NCBI GenBank assembly: GCA_036435485.1
Contig: CM071600.1
Location: 52,449,546-52,513,545 of the forward strand
DNA from: Saposhnikovia divaricata
Lineage: Eukaryota > Streptophyta > Magnoliopsida > Apiales > Apiaceae
DNA: 64,000 nt
Reading direction: 5' to 3'
The notes beneath the pieces are model-generated. The model saw only the letters and a program-made list of their open reading frames with translations. It was not told the origin of the DNA and searched no databases. Each line of letters opens with the position of its first letter. Within the stretch, counting starts at the first letter, position 1. Positions 24,071-36,170 of the stretch are shown here, one piece after another. The position numbers and the translations under genes were made by a program.

Positions 24071-24083
24071 TTTGGACCTAACA

Positions 24084-25249
24084 GAAGTGTATGTAGAACA
24101 GCCCCTGGTTTTGAAGATCAAGATCATCTGGACTATGTCTAATTTCTTTACAAAGCTATCTATGGTCTTAAGCAAGCCCCAAGAAAATGGTATGACACTC
24201 TCTCTGAATTTCTATTAGAAAATGGTTTTATAAGAGGTGTCATAGACAAAACGCTCTCCACTAAAAGACATAAGAATGATATAATACTAGTCCAAGTCTA
24301 TGTGGACGATATTATATTTGGGTCTACTAATGAGCTTCTATGCAAGAAGTTTTCTAAGTTAATGCAGGGTAGGTTTGAAATGAGCATGATGGGAGAACTG
24401 AAATTCTTTCTTGGATTACAAATAAGTCAGAGACAAGATGGAATATTTATTTGTCAATCCAAGTACATTAAGGAGCTCCTCAAGAAATATCACATGGAGG
24501 AGTGCTCATCAGCAAAGACACCATCAACTATAGCTGTCAAAATTGGTTTATGTGAAAGTTCTGCCAAGGTAGATATCACAGGCTATAGAGGTATGATTGG
24601 CTCATTGCTTTACCTAACTGCTAGTAGACCAGATATAATGTTTGCCACATGCTTGTGTGCAAGGTTCCAAGCGAACCCTAAAGAAATCCATCTCACTGCT
24701 GTCAAAAGAATCTTAAGATATCTAAAGGGTACGCCTAATTTAGGCATCTGGTACCCTAATGAATCTGGTTTTACTTTAATTGGATATACAGATTCTGACT
24801 ATGCAGGAAGTGTTGTAGACAGGAAAAGTACATCTGGGAGTTGTCAATACCTAGGTGGAAGATTGGTATCCTGGTTCAGTAAGAAACAGCAAACAGTTTC
24901 CAACTCTACAGCCGAAGCGGAATATATAGCTGCTGGAAGCTGTTGTGCTCAGATCTTATGGATTAGAAATCAATTAATGGACTATGGCATTGTATTGGAA
25001 AATATCCCTATTTTATGTGATAATACAAGTGCCATAGCAATCGCCAGCAATCCTGTGTAGCACTCAAGGACAAAGCACATTGACATAAGGTATCATTTTA
25101 TAAGAGAGCATGTAATGAATGGTACAGTGCAACTACTATTTGTAGGCTCTGGAGATCAAACTGCAGATATTTTTACTAAGTCGCTTAATGAATCCTCATT
25201 CACTAAAATTGTTAGTGAATTGGGTATGTTAAACAGTCCTAGTAATTAA
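24084..25249 (+). pseudogene. copia pol of element 2, C-terminal part (RT and RNase H)
   Basis: Continuation of the RT after the solo LTR. One C is missing from the C-run near 24102 (CAGCCCCTGG where element 1 has five Cs), and a TAA occurs near 24139, so the first part is out of frame. From about 24297 the frame is open with YVDDIIFGS, then the RNase H domain (DSDYAGSVVD, AEAEYIAAGS) to a TAG at 25058 where element 1 has CAG. It then continues in frame (TKHIDIRYHF) to a natural TAA at 25247-25249. Confidence 0.9.
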
Positions 25250-26475
25250 TACTGTTAATATCTGAAATTTGATCTTTAATAATTTTGCAAGTGATTATTC
25301 TGTGAATATTTGTTGTTTGAAATCACTTGTATAATTATATTACCAACTGATTTTCTTGCTTGTTTAGTTATTTTTCACTCTGTTTATTCATATTATTTAA
25401 TACTTCATATTTCTGTATTTTTAGAATATTTGTAGATATTTATTTCTATTTTAATAATTAATTTATCATATGTTTTGTAGTGTTTGTCCTGTTAATATTG
25501 CTTTGTTTTCGTTAATAGGATAGCATATGATATTTATAATTATTTTTATTATTTGTTTAATTTTCTATAATATTTTTATTATTTTTATAAGTTAATTGTA
25601 TATTTTATTGTGTTTTTAATGTTTGTTTAAAGTAAATATGACTTAAAATTAGGTAAAACTCTCAATATGACTTATAAGAAAATCGCTATGACTTAAACAG
25701 GTTAAGTCTTACCGAGTTTATGTCAGATTAAGTCATATTCTCGAGTCTGTTAACATTAGGTCTTACCGAGGTTTTTAAGTTTAGGTCTTATTCGATAGAT
25801 TCTAAGTCTTATTTGATTTCTAATTTAAGTCTTATTTAGTTAAGTCATAATCGTATCTATTGATTAAATCTTATTATAAGTTAAGTCATAGCGAGTTTTT
25901 AAGTTAAGTCTTATTCGCAATATGAATATTATTAAGTCTTATTCGGAGTTTTAAGTCTTGTTAGTTATATTTAAGTCTTATTCGACTAGTTTGTATATAT
26001 ATATAGTAATTAGAAATGTTAAATCTTATTTCATTTTATATCATTCTCACATGTTAAGTCATTGAGAACTAAAACAGATACATACATATACACACGCATA
26101 TACGACCGATTCATGCCCAATTTTTGACTTAAAACCGAACTGAAATCACGAACCAAGCACAAACGTCGACTTCTTGTTCGATTTCCTTCAGTTTGATAGT
26201 TTAAAATCGCGATTTGGTTGAGTTTTTGAACGATTTTGAATTCGTAAGTTCGAATTTTTCGATCTAATTTTCAGAGAAATTGGGTTCGATTCTTGAAAAT
26301 CTAAAAATATACGTGTGTTCGTGTGTGTAAGGAGATTGTTGTGTGAATTTTTCAGAATTTTTCAACAACTTTTAATTTTCTCGAATTTTTAATTATTTAT
26401 TAATTCGAAAAATTAATTTATAATTCATTATTTTATAAAATCTGAAATTTTCAAAGAAATTAAATCTTGATTAAA
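25250..26475 (+). promoter_or_regulatory. spacer with motif array and TATA box before first extra ORF of element 2
   Basis: Sixteen or more AAGTCTTAYCG/AAGTCATA motifs lie at about 25635-26065, some in reverse orientation at the left side (TATGACTTA). A TATA run GTATATATATATAG is at 25993-26006. The ATG of the extra ORF follows 470 bp later. Same arrangement as 3351-4659. Confidence 0.5.
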
Positions 26476-29400
26476 ATGGCTGATCGATATGAAATTATTA
26501 AACATAATTTAATCGGTTATTTTGATCCAGAAAAATGTTCAGTTGAACGTTTTCGACCGTGGATTCGATTTTTAAATGAAAATTCACTGGTTCGCACTGC
26601 TTTGAGCTTAGATGCTCCATTGAAAATTGAACCCTTGCGAATCATGTGTACTACTGCTGTCATTTCTAATGATAACAGATCATTTGTCTTCTCTGTAGGA
26701 GACAATCGGTACACAGTGAATGAAAATACAATAAATACGGTCTTAAATTTTCCAACTGACAATTTCGAAGAGTTACCATCAGATCAAGAATTGATAAATT
26801 TTTTGAATGGTATATTCTATCAAGACAGTCCTGATCAAACTGTCTGGAATAAAAAGAACTTCGTTCAGGAATGGGACTATCTGTTTGACACATTAGCTAG
26901 AGTCTTTGCCAATTCTACTAAAGGGAACTTTGGGGTATTACCATCCTTCTTGCAGTATATTGGATATGCAGTTGCACACAACCGAAGAATTAATATTGGT
27001 AGACTACTGTGTGTTCCGATGGTTAGAAGAATCATTAATGCAAAGAGGAATTTTGATAATGGACAAAAAGTATCATGCTATTATCCAAGATTCCTGTCAT
27101 TGATTTTTAATCATCTAGTGGAACTAGAAAACCAAGCCCAATTCCTGAATGGAGAATCACTGGCGTCAGGTAAACCTACTACCAGATTGTTCACTGAGTA
27201 CAGCAACAAGCCTAAATTCACAAACATACCTGTAGTTGTCACCCAATACATGTCAAACTATATACAACTACCTGTCATTGAACCCGTACCAGAACCTGAA
27301 CAACTTGAACAAAACCCTGAACCACCAGTGGAAAACATACTTGTTGATAATGAAGAACAAGGCAATCAACAAGTTGAACCTGCTCAACAAATTGTTCCTC
27401 AGCCACCTGCACTTGCTGTTGAACATCCAGTGGAAGAAACTGCATCTGTTCCTGAACCTGAATTAAATCAACCTATCTTATCAAAGACTATCGCGGAATC
27501 AGCTGACCAGGTATTGTCTTTTGTTCCTCAAACTATTTCTACTTCTCAATCTATTTTTGGAACCCAAGTGGTTGATAGGGCTCACCAAGGGATTGTAAGA
27601 CCGCAATCTCTAACCCCGGTCATAGAGCCAAACACTGAATCAACATCACTTAAAACCTTTCTCTCCAGAAAGAAAATTCCATTTCAAAGAACAAAGAAAA
27701 GAAGAAATATAATGAGTGAACTCACAGCCCTGCCTCTACAAAAGAAAAGTAGAACTGATTTAGAGGCAACTGTAAGCCCATCCGTATCTTCCCAACAAGA
27801 TATGGACGTTGATATGGCCATGCAACAGTTACTAGGATCATCCTCTCAACAGGATGATACTATTGAAATTCGCCATAGGGCCATGGCATCCTGTAATGTG
27901 TCAGGCACAACCCCTTTGTTATTACTAACAATGGGAGAACAGATAGATTATAATGCAAATAGGGACACATTGACAGGAGAGCACATTGAGTCTGAAACAG
28001 TGCCTACCATAGTTACGGTAGAAGAGTCTTCACAGACTTATGAGGGAAATCTTGGTTCCTTGCCAACTTTAATGGAACCATCATCTCCCTTCCTAGGAGA
28101 AACATTCCTAGATCCCTCAAGGGAGTTTCCACTCGCAGTTTCGACTGAAGAAAGTGGAAGGCAACTTGATCAATCTACTACTGAAGCAATTCAGATTAGA
28201 AATCCAAATGTACAAGTGGAATTGATTGAGGACAGGGATTTGCGAACTCCCATTGCACCACCACTGACCTTCCCAGAGGAGGCTAGGGTGATTTTAACTG
28301 CAGGTACCGCTTCTGGAAAAGCTAAGGAAATTGAGAGGAGTGATGTGAGGATTACCACAAAATTGAGTGATACACATGCACATCAGGTGAGTGAAATTCA
28401 GAGTGAAACTCAGGTGAGTGCACACACAGACACATACACTCTCTCATTGTTACAAAAAATACAAGATCTGGAAAGGGAACTGGAAGCAAGTAAAGCTGAA
28501 GCTAGATTACTTCGAGCACAAGTGGATAAACAGTCTTCTCCATCCACCTCTGTTGATAATCAGCTTACTTCAATAAAGGGTGACATCAATAACTTGAAGA
28601 CATTCTTCACTAATAAAATCAAAACTCTCGAACTTTCTCATGAAAAAGCTCTTGATGATTCTGGTGAGGTCACGGTGGCACAAGATAAAATTATTGCTGA
28701 AATCTCCAACAAGGTTGACAATCTACAGGAAGAAGTGCATGAACATCAGCGTTCTACTGATTTGCGACTACATCAAATTGAGAAGCAAAATGAACATCAA
28801 GCTAAAGGATTAAGGCATTTATTTCATCTGATCAGTCAAAATCGCACACCAACTACTGAAGAAAGAGAATTCTTTGCAAGAACAGATGGTGATGATGATG
28901 AACAAGATCCTGAAGCTGGTGCAACTGATAAAACTGTAGAGGATTCCTCAATTAAGGGGGAGAAATCACAACAGGCACAGCAGAAATCACAAGGTGGTGA
29001 GAAAGGACAAGGAGAGAAAGGAGTTAAATCTGATAAATCGGATACAAACAGTGAAGACAATAGGAATAAGGGGAAAAAGAAAGTTGTTGCAGATGATCAA
29101 GTCATGGATGAACCAGGTGAGAAATTACCTTAACCAGATTTAAGTCACTGGGAAGAAGAAGAACCAGTGATATATGAATCTGAAGCTCAACAAGCAGAGA
29201 AAGAATCTGAAGAATTATTTGCTCAGAGGGAAGCTAATTTGCTGATGAGAGAAGAAAAGCTTCAAAAGTCATTAGAGCAAATTGCACGAAATGAAGAACT
29301 TCAGAAAGCTGAACAGCAAGCATTACAACGATTACATGCTATAAATGTTGAGAAGAGAAAGACATATATCAGACTAAAGAGCGGTGATAAATGGGAACGT

Positions 29401-30184
29401 GCTCAAAAAGCAATTGATTCACCTCAGAGTTCTGATTATGAAGATCGTCGTCTTGGAGAAATTCTCGAGGAATTCAAACTGGCAAATCCAATTAATGATA
29501 TGTATATAAGGGCCTTAAAGGTAGAAGTCATCAGGATAACTACTGCATTTGAACCCAAATCTGATGAGCTGGTAATATTTGTGGATTGTCATAAAGTTGG
29601 AACTTTCAGAGTATCTATTCAATTCTTTTATGACAGATCACTGATAGAGATTTGGGTACTTAGGCCTAAGGTGAGAACATCTTCTGAGCTAGGTGTGTTG
29701 TTACATGTGAAGTTCAAAGAATTTGCTGAAAGAGCTGGACCAGAAGTGATTAAGGATCCTCCACAAGTAAAATTTCTTAAGGGAGAGGTACTTCATTCAA
29801 TCAATCTTCAGACAGATGAGTTATATGAACATCATGCAAAACACTTGGTATATGCTGAATATGCTCTCAGATAATCATGGATTCTTGACTAAAGAAAAGG
29901 TAATAGTTGCAGATCACATTCGATCCTATGCACAAACGAATATAAAAGATTACAAGAAATTTCAAGGTGAACTGAGAAAGAAGCTTGGAATTCCTTTAGT
30001 CTTACCTCAAGGATTGTCATCAAGAAGAGAGCGTCTTGTTGATTCTGATTTACACATGAAACTTCAAGTCACAGAAGAGCCAGAAGAAGGAGAATTCAGA
30101 AGGGAAGACAATTGAAGAAAAAGAATTCCTCTACATGTTATATCTTTAGAGCTTAGATAAATCTTGATAGGAATTTGTATCATA
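25791..30184 (+). repeat. 4.39-kb tandem duplication, unit 1
   Basis: The sequence starting TTCGATAGATTCTAAGTC at 25791 restarts at 30185, right after GAATTTGTATCATA of the 3' untranslated part. Unit 1 therefore contains most of the motif array, TATA box and first extra ORF, but lacks the distal 3' part. The junction shares only TAT with the unduplicated sequence, so it looks like microhomology joining or template switching. Confidence 0.92.
26476..30115 (+). pseudogene. extra ORF of element 2, copy a (nonsense plus frameshift)
   Basis: ATG 26476 (MADRYEIIKHNLIGYF). Open to 29133, where a TAA replaces the GAA codon found in copy b (KLP-stop). It then continues in frame from 29134 (DLSHWEEEEPVIYESEAQQ) to about 29872, where an inserted base (CTCAGATAATC against CTCAGAAATC) shifts the frame. 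The last part is read to 30115 in the next frame. Domains as in the element 1 copy: N-terminal domain residues 1-280, low-complexity Pro/Glu middle, coiled coils (LLQKIQDLERELEASKAEAR; EKLQKSLEQIARNEELQKAE), conserved C-terminal domain. No membrane segments seen. About 1,210 residues if whole. Confidence 0.82.
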
Positions 30185-33100
30185 TTCGATAGATTCTAAG
30201 TCTTATTTGATTTCTAATTTAAGTCTTATTTAGTTAAGTCATAATCGTATCTATTGATTAAATCTTATTATAAGTTAAGTCATAGCGAGTTTTTAAGTTA
30301 AGTCTTATTCGCAATATGTATATTATTAAGTCTTATTCGGAGTTTTAAGTCTTGTTAGTTATATTTAAGTCTTATTCGACTAGTTTGTATATATATAGTA
30401 ATTAGAAATGTTAAGTCTTATTTCATTTTATGTCATTCTCACATGTTAAGTCATTGAGAACTAAAACAGATACATACATATACACACGCATATACGACCG
30501 ATTCATGCCCAATTTTTGACTTAAAACCGAACTGAAATCACGAACCAAGCACAAACGTCGACTTCTAGTTCGATTTCCTTCAGTTTGATAGTTTAAAATC
30601 GCGATTTGGTTGAGTTTTTGAACGATTTTGAATTCGTAAGTTCGAATTTTTCGATCTAATTTTCAGAGAAATTGGGTTCGATTCTTGAAAATCTAAAAAT
30701 ATACGTGTGTTCGTGTGTGTAAGGAGATTGTTGTGTGAATTTTTCAGAATTTTTCAACAACTTTTAATTTTCTCGAATTTTTAATTATTTATTAATTCGA
30801 AAAATTAATTTATAATTCATTATTTTATAAAATCTGAAATTTTCAAAGAAATTAAATCTTGATTAAAATGGCTGATCGATTTGAAATTATTAAACATAAT
30901 TTAATCGGTTATTTTGATCCAGAAAAATGTTCAGTTGAACGTTTTCGACCGTGGATTCGATTTTTAAATGAAAATTCACTGGTTCGCACTGCTTTGAGCT
31001 TAGATGCTCCATTGAAAATTGAACCCTTGCGAATCATGTATACTACTGCTGTCATTTCTAATGATAACAGATCATTTGTCTTCTCTGTAGGAGACAATCG
31101 GTACACAGTGAATGAAAATACAATAAATACGGTCTTAAATTTTCCAACTGACAATTTCGAAGAGTTACCATCAGATCAAGAATTGATAAATTTTTTGAAT
31201 GGTATATTCTATCAAGACAGTCCTGATCAAACTTTCTGGAATAAAAAGAACTTCGTTCAGGAATGGGACTATCTGTTTGACACATTAGCTAGAGTTTTTG
31301 CCAATTCTACTAAAGGGAACTTCGGGGTATTACCATCCTTCTTGCAGCATATTGGATATGCAGTTGCACACAACCGAAGAATTAATATTGGTAGACTACT
31401 GTGTGTTCCGATGGTTAGAAGAATCATTAATGCAAAGAGGAATTTTGATAACGGACAAAAAGTATCATGCTATTATCCAAGATTCCTGTCATATGATTTT
31501 TAATCATCTAGTGGAACTAGAAAACCAAGCCCAATTCCTGAATGGAGAATCACTGGCGTCAGGTAAACCTACTACCAGATTGTTCACTGAGTACAGCAAC
31601 AAGCCTAAATTCACAAACATACCTGTAGTTGTCACCCAATACATGTCAAACTATATACAACTACCTGTCATTGAACCTGTACCAGAACCTGAACAACCTG
31701 AACAAAACCCTGAACCACCAGTGGAAAACATACTTGTTGATAATGAAGAACAAGGCAATCAACAAGTTGAACCTGCTCAGCAAATTGTTCCTCAGCCACC
31801 TGCACTTGCTGTTGAATATCCAGTGGAAGAAACTGCATCTGTTCCTGAACCTGAATTAAATCAACCTATCTTATCAGAGACTATCGCGGAATCAGCTGAC
31901 CAGGTATTGTCTTTTGTTCCTCAAACTATTTCTACTTCTCAATCTATTTTTGGAACCCAAGTGGTTGATAGGGCTGACCAAGGGATTGTAAGACCGCAAT
32001 CTCTAACCCCGGTCATAGAGCCAAACACTGAATCAACATCACTTAAAACCTTTCACTCCAGAAAGAAAATTCCATTTCAAAGAACAAAGAAAAGAAGAAA
32101 TATAATGAGTGAACCCACAGCTCTGCCTCTACAAAAGAAAAGTAGAACTGATTTAGAGGCAACTGTAAGCCCATCCGTATCTTCCCAACAAGATATGGAC
32201 GTTGATATGGCCATGCAACAGTTACTAGGATCATCCTCTCAACAGGATGATACTATTGAAATTCGCCATAGGGCCATGGCATCCTGTAATGTGTCAGGCA
32301 CAACCCCTTTGTTATTACTAACAATGGGAGAACAGATAGATTATGATGCAAATAGGGACACATTGACAGGAGAGCACATTGAGTCTGAAACAGTGCCTAC
32401 CATAGTTACGGTAGAAGAGTCTTCACAGACTTATGAGGGAAATCTTGGTTCCTTGCCAACTTTAATGGAACCATCATCTCCCTTCCTAGGAGAAACATTC
32501 CTAGATCCCTCAAGGGAGTTTCCACTCGCAGTTTCGACTGAAGAAAGTGGAAGGCAACTTGATCAATCTACTACTGAAGCAATTCAGATTAGAAATCCAA
32601 ATGTACAAGTGGAATTGATTGAGGACAGGGATTTGCGAACTCCCATTGCACCACCACTGACCTTCCCAGAGGAGGCTAGGGTGATTTTAACTGCAGGTAC
32701 CGCTTCTGGAAAAGCTAAGGAAATTGAGAGGAGTGATGTGAGGATTACCACAAAATTGAGTGATACACATGCACATCAGGTGAGTGAAATTCAGAGTGAA
32801 ACTCAGGTGAGTGCACACACAGACACATACACTCTCTCATTGTTACAAAAAATACAAGATCTGGAAAGGGAACTGGAAGCAAGTAAAGCTGAAGCTAGAT
32901 TACTTCGAGCACAAGTGGATAAACAGTCTTCTCCATCCACCTCTGTTGATAATCAGCTTACTTCGATAAAGGGTGACATCAATAACTTGAAGACATTCTT
33001 CACTAATAAAATCAAAACTCTCGAACTTTCTCATGAAAAAGCTCTTGATGATTCTGGTGAGGTCACGGTGGCACAAGATAAAATTATTGCTGAAATCTCC

Positions 33101-34577
33101 AACAAGGTTCACAATCTACAGGAAGAAGTGCATGAACATCAGCGTTCTACTGATTTGCGACTACATCAAATTGAGAAGCAAAATGAACATCAAGCTAAAG
33201 GATTAAGGCATTTATTTCATCTGATCAGTCAAAATCGCACACCAACTACTGAAGAAAGAGAATTCTTTGCAAGAACAGATGGTGATGATGATGAACAAGA
33301 TTCTGAAGCTGGTGCAACTGATAAAACTGTAGAGGATTCCTCAACTAAGGGGGAGAAATCACAACAGGCACAGCAGAAATCACAAGGTGGTGAGAAAGGA
33401 CAAGGAGAGAAAGGAGTTAAATCTGATAAATCGGATACAGACAGTGAAGATAAGAGGAATAAGGGGAAGAAGAAAGTTATTGCAGATGATCAAGTCATGG
33501 ATGAACCAGGTGAGAAATTACCTGAACCAGATTTAAGTCACTGGGAAGAAGAAGAACCAGTGATATCTGAATCTGAAGCTCAACAAGCAGAGAAAGAATC
33601 TGAAGAATTATTTGCTCAGAGGGAAGCTAATTTGCTGATGAGAGAAGAAAAGCTTCAAAAGTCATTAGAGCAAATTGCACGAAATGAAGAACTTCAGAAA
33701 GCTGAACAGCAAGCATTACAACGATTACATGCTATAAATGTTGAGAAGAGAAAGACATATATCAGACTAAAGAGCGGTGATAAATGGGAACGTGCTCAAA
33801 AAGCAATTGATTCACCTCAGAGTTCTGATTATGAAGATCGTCGTCTTGGAGAAATTCTCGAGGAATTCAAATTGGCAAATCCAATTCATGATATGTATAT
33901 AAGGGCCTTAAAGGTAGAAGTCATCAGGATAACTACTGCATTTGAACCCAAATCTGATGAGCTGGTAATATTTGTGGATTGTCATAAAGTTGGAACTTTC
34001 AGAGTATCTATTCAATTCTTTTATGACAGATCGCTGACAGAGATTTGGGTACTTAGGCCTAAGGTGAGAACATCTTCTGAGCTAGGTGTGTTGTTACATG
34101 TGAAGTTCAAAGAATTTGCTGAAAGAGCTGGACCAGAAGTGATTAAGGATCCTCCACAAGTAAAATTTCTTAAGGGAGAGGTACTTCATTCAATCAATCT
34201 TCAGACAGATGAGTTATATGAACATCATGCAAAACACTTGGTATATGCTGAATATGCTCTCAGAAATCATGGATTCTTGACTGAAGAAAAGGTAATAGCT
34301 GCAGATCACATTCGATCCTATGCACAAACGAATATAAAAGATTACAAGAAATTTCAAGGTGAACTGAGAAAGAAGCTTGGAATTCCTTTAGTCTTACCTC
34401 AAGGATTGTCATCAAGAAGAGAGCGTCTTGTTGATTCTGATTTACACATGAAACTTCAAGTCACAGATGAGCCAGAAGAAGGAGAATTCAGAAGGGAAGA
34501 CAACTGAAGAAAAAGAATTCCTCTACATGTTATATCTTTAGAGCTTAGATAAATCTTGATAGGAATTTGTATCATAT
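30185..34577 (+). repeat. 4.39-kb tandem duplication, unit 2
   Basis: Second unit of the internal duplication, about 99% identical to unit 1 by eye (scattered single-base differences, 2-bp TA-run difference near the TATA box). It continues into the unique 3' part and polypurine tract. It carries about ten motif copies and a TATA run (30387-30398) ahead of its ORF. Confidence 0.92.
30868..34507 (+). pseudogene. extra ORF of element 2, copy b (one frameshift)
   Basis: ATG 30868 (MADRFEIIKHNLIGYF). Open to near 31491, where one extra A (CTGTCATATGATT against CTGTCATTGATT in copy a) shifts the frame. From about 31500 to the stop at 34505-34507 the frame is uninterrupted, about 1,000 residues, making this the best-preserved copy. 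The C-terminal domain reads NPIHDMYIRALKVEVIRIT, later FVDCHKVGTFRVSIQFFYD and LRKKLGIPLVLPQGLSSRR. It has coiled coils in the middle and no signal peptide or hydrophobic helix. The three copies carry different lesions, so the ancestral ORF must have been open. Confidence 0.85.
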
Positions 34578-34767
34578 GATCAGTCTAGAGGATCATCTAT
34601 CTTGTATTTATCTTTCATGTTTGAATCTGGCAAATGTTAAATATAAACCAGAACTTTTTTTATTTTTCATATTTACTTAGTATTTAAAGTTTTATCTTTC
34701 ATTTGGTTAAGTTGGATTAGTTGAGGTATCCTCTAGGAATTTGCTTGTTATTTTCTAACAAACAAAT

Positions 34768-34777
34768 AGGGGGAGAT
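34768..34777 (+). other. polypurine tract of element 2
   Basis: AGGGGGAGAT directly before the 3' LTR. Confidence 0.87.
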
Positions 34778-36170
34778 TGAAAGGCATATGACTCAGCCTA
34801 TTTTTAGTTAGAGGATCCTAATCAACTTAAACCAAATTGTAATAAGTAAATATACATATGAACTGTCACAGGAATCTCAAGAAGTATTATCTGTCAGAAG
34901 AAAGAAGAAAAGTCAATCTATAGTTTTGATGTCGTACACTAGAAGACGATTCAGTTATCTGATCAAGCCCCAGTATAGCATTGAAGCGAATGGATTCATT
35001 TGAATAGTGACAGAGATTTTTCGAGTGATAGTTTGAATGTCAGTTACAGTACAAGAGAATTGAGAGAAGAAACAAACCACAACCTAAAGTCAAAAGTGAA
35101 GAAGCATCATTGAAGTTAGTCGTTCATGAACCAGACAGTACATCGAACGTCAAACCAAGTCATTGATAATTCTTTACTACCTTCAGTAGTTTGTAAGAAT
35201 TAAATTAATTATTTATTGATTTAATTAAATTCATTTATAATTGATATAAATCATTTAGTTGATTTAATTAAATGAATTAATTCTAGAAGAATTAATTTAT
35301 TTATTAAATTAATTATTGTATCAATTAAATATGAATTGGTTAATCATTAATTAATTAAATGGATCAATATGACTTAAAGAAAGAAGATTGGATTATGTCT
35401 TGGTGAAGCTAAATTCAGTATGACCTAAATTATGTCATACCGACAGAATTCAAGATTATGTCTTACCGAGCTATGAAGATTATGTCTTACCGAAACAAAT
35501 ATCCTGTTTAAGTCATACCGACCTCCTGCCAGCTATGTTAAGTCATACCGAACTTTTATTAAGTCATACCGACCAGGTTTACGTCTTAATGGAGGTTTGT
35601 GTAAGTCTTAATGAAGACAAATTAAGTCTTGGAAGCAGTTTAAGTCATGCTGGAGCAGTTAAATATCCTACAGAAAGCTAGTAAGACTTATTACTGATAC
35701 AAAAGAACAGAACACAACAGATTAAGTAATAACCAAGAAACAGAGCAGAAAACATAATATCCAGCAGAACAGAATTCTCTCTCAAGAACACCAAGAACAC
35801 CAAAGCTAAAACAATTCCCAGAAATTTAAGTTCTTCATCTTTGTAATGTTCTATCCGCTAGAACTTGTCTATTTGTGATTCTTGTACTACTAACGAATTA
35901 AGTTTCCTAGTTCTTATCTTGATTATTATTAACTAAATTAGAAAAGTTCATGTCGAATTTTCTAATTAGTTATTAACATCTTGATAAGTTGTTATACTGA
36001 TTTTGTAACACCACATCAAGTTAATATACAGTTATATTCAACTTGAAAAATTGTGTTAAATAATTCCGCACAAATTTGTCTTTGCTAAAATATTATCTAA
36101 CGGACAAATTTCGATAAAAAGGTAAAGATTGTATTCAACCCCCCCTTCTACAATCTTATCGGACCTAACA
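34778..36170 (+). mobile_element. 3' LTR of copia element 2
   Basis: 1393 bp, TG...CA. Lacks one 24-bp unit present in the 5' LTR and has C7 instead of C6 near the end. Motif array about 35366-35690; GTTCATGTCGAA hairpin about 35911-35988; C-run hairpin 36125-36157. Confidence 0.95.

Larger units (their letters stand above)
22058..24083 (+). mobile_element. solo LTR of a related copia subfamily, nested in RT
   Basis: It begins TGAAAGGCATATGACATAG and ends TTGGACCTAACA, the same ends as the host element's LTRs, but at 2026 bp it is about 600 bp longer and diverged. GAAGT at 22053-22057 and 24084-24088 is the target duplication; element 1 has this GAAGT once at the matching site. No internal domain is present, so it is a solo LTR left by LTR-LTR recombination. 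It contains internal duplications, the motif array, a clear TATA box and the stem-loop cassette. Confidence 0.93.
16151..36170 (+). mobile_element. Ty1/copia LTR retrotransposon, element 2 (20,020 bp, complete ends, internally rearranged)
   Basis: Both LTRs, primer binding site, gag, pol, extra ORFs, polypurine tract and GAGGG target duplications are present. The size is inflated by a 2,026-bp solo LTR plus its target duplication in pol and by a 4.39-kb tandem duplication of the extra-ORF unit; without these it would be about 13.6 kb. The two LTRs differ by a 24-bp duplication, one C and scattered substitutions (about ten in the first 450 bp by eye), so the insertion is not fresh. All coding regions are broken. 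It is the same family as element 1. Confidence 0.95.
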
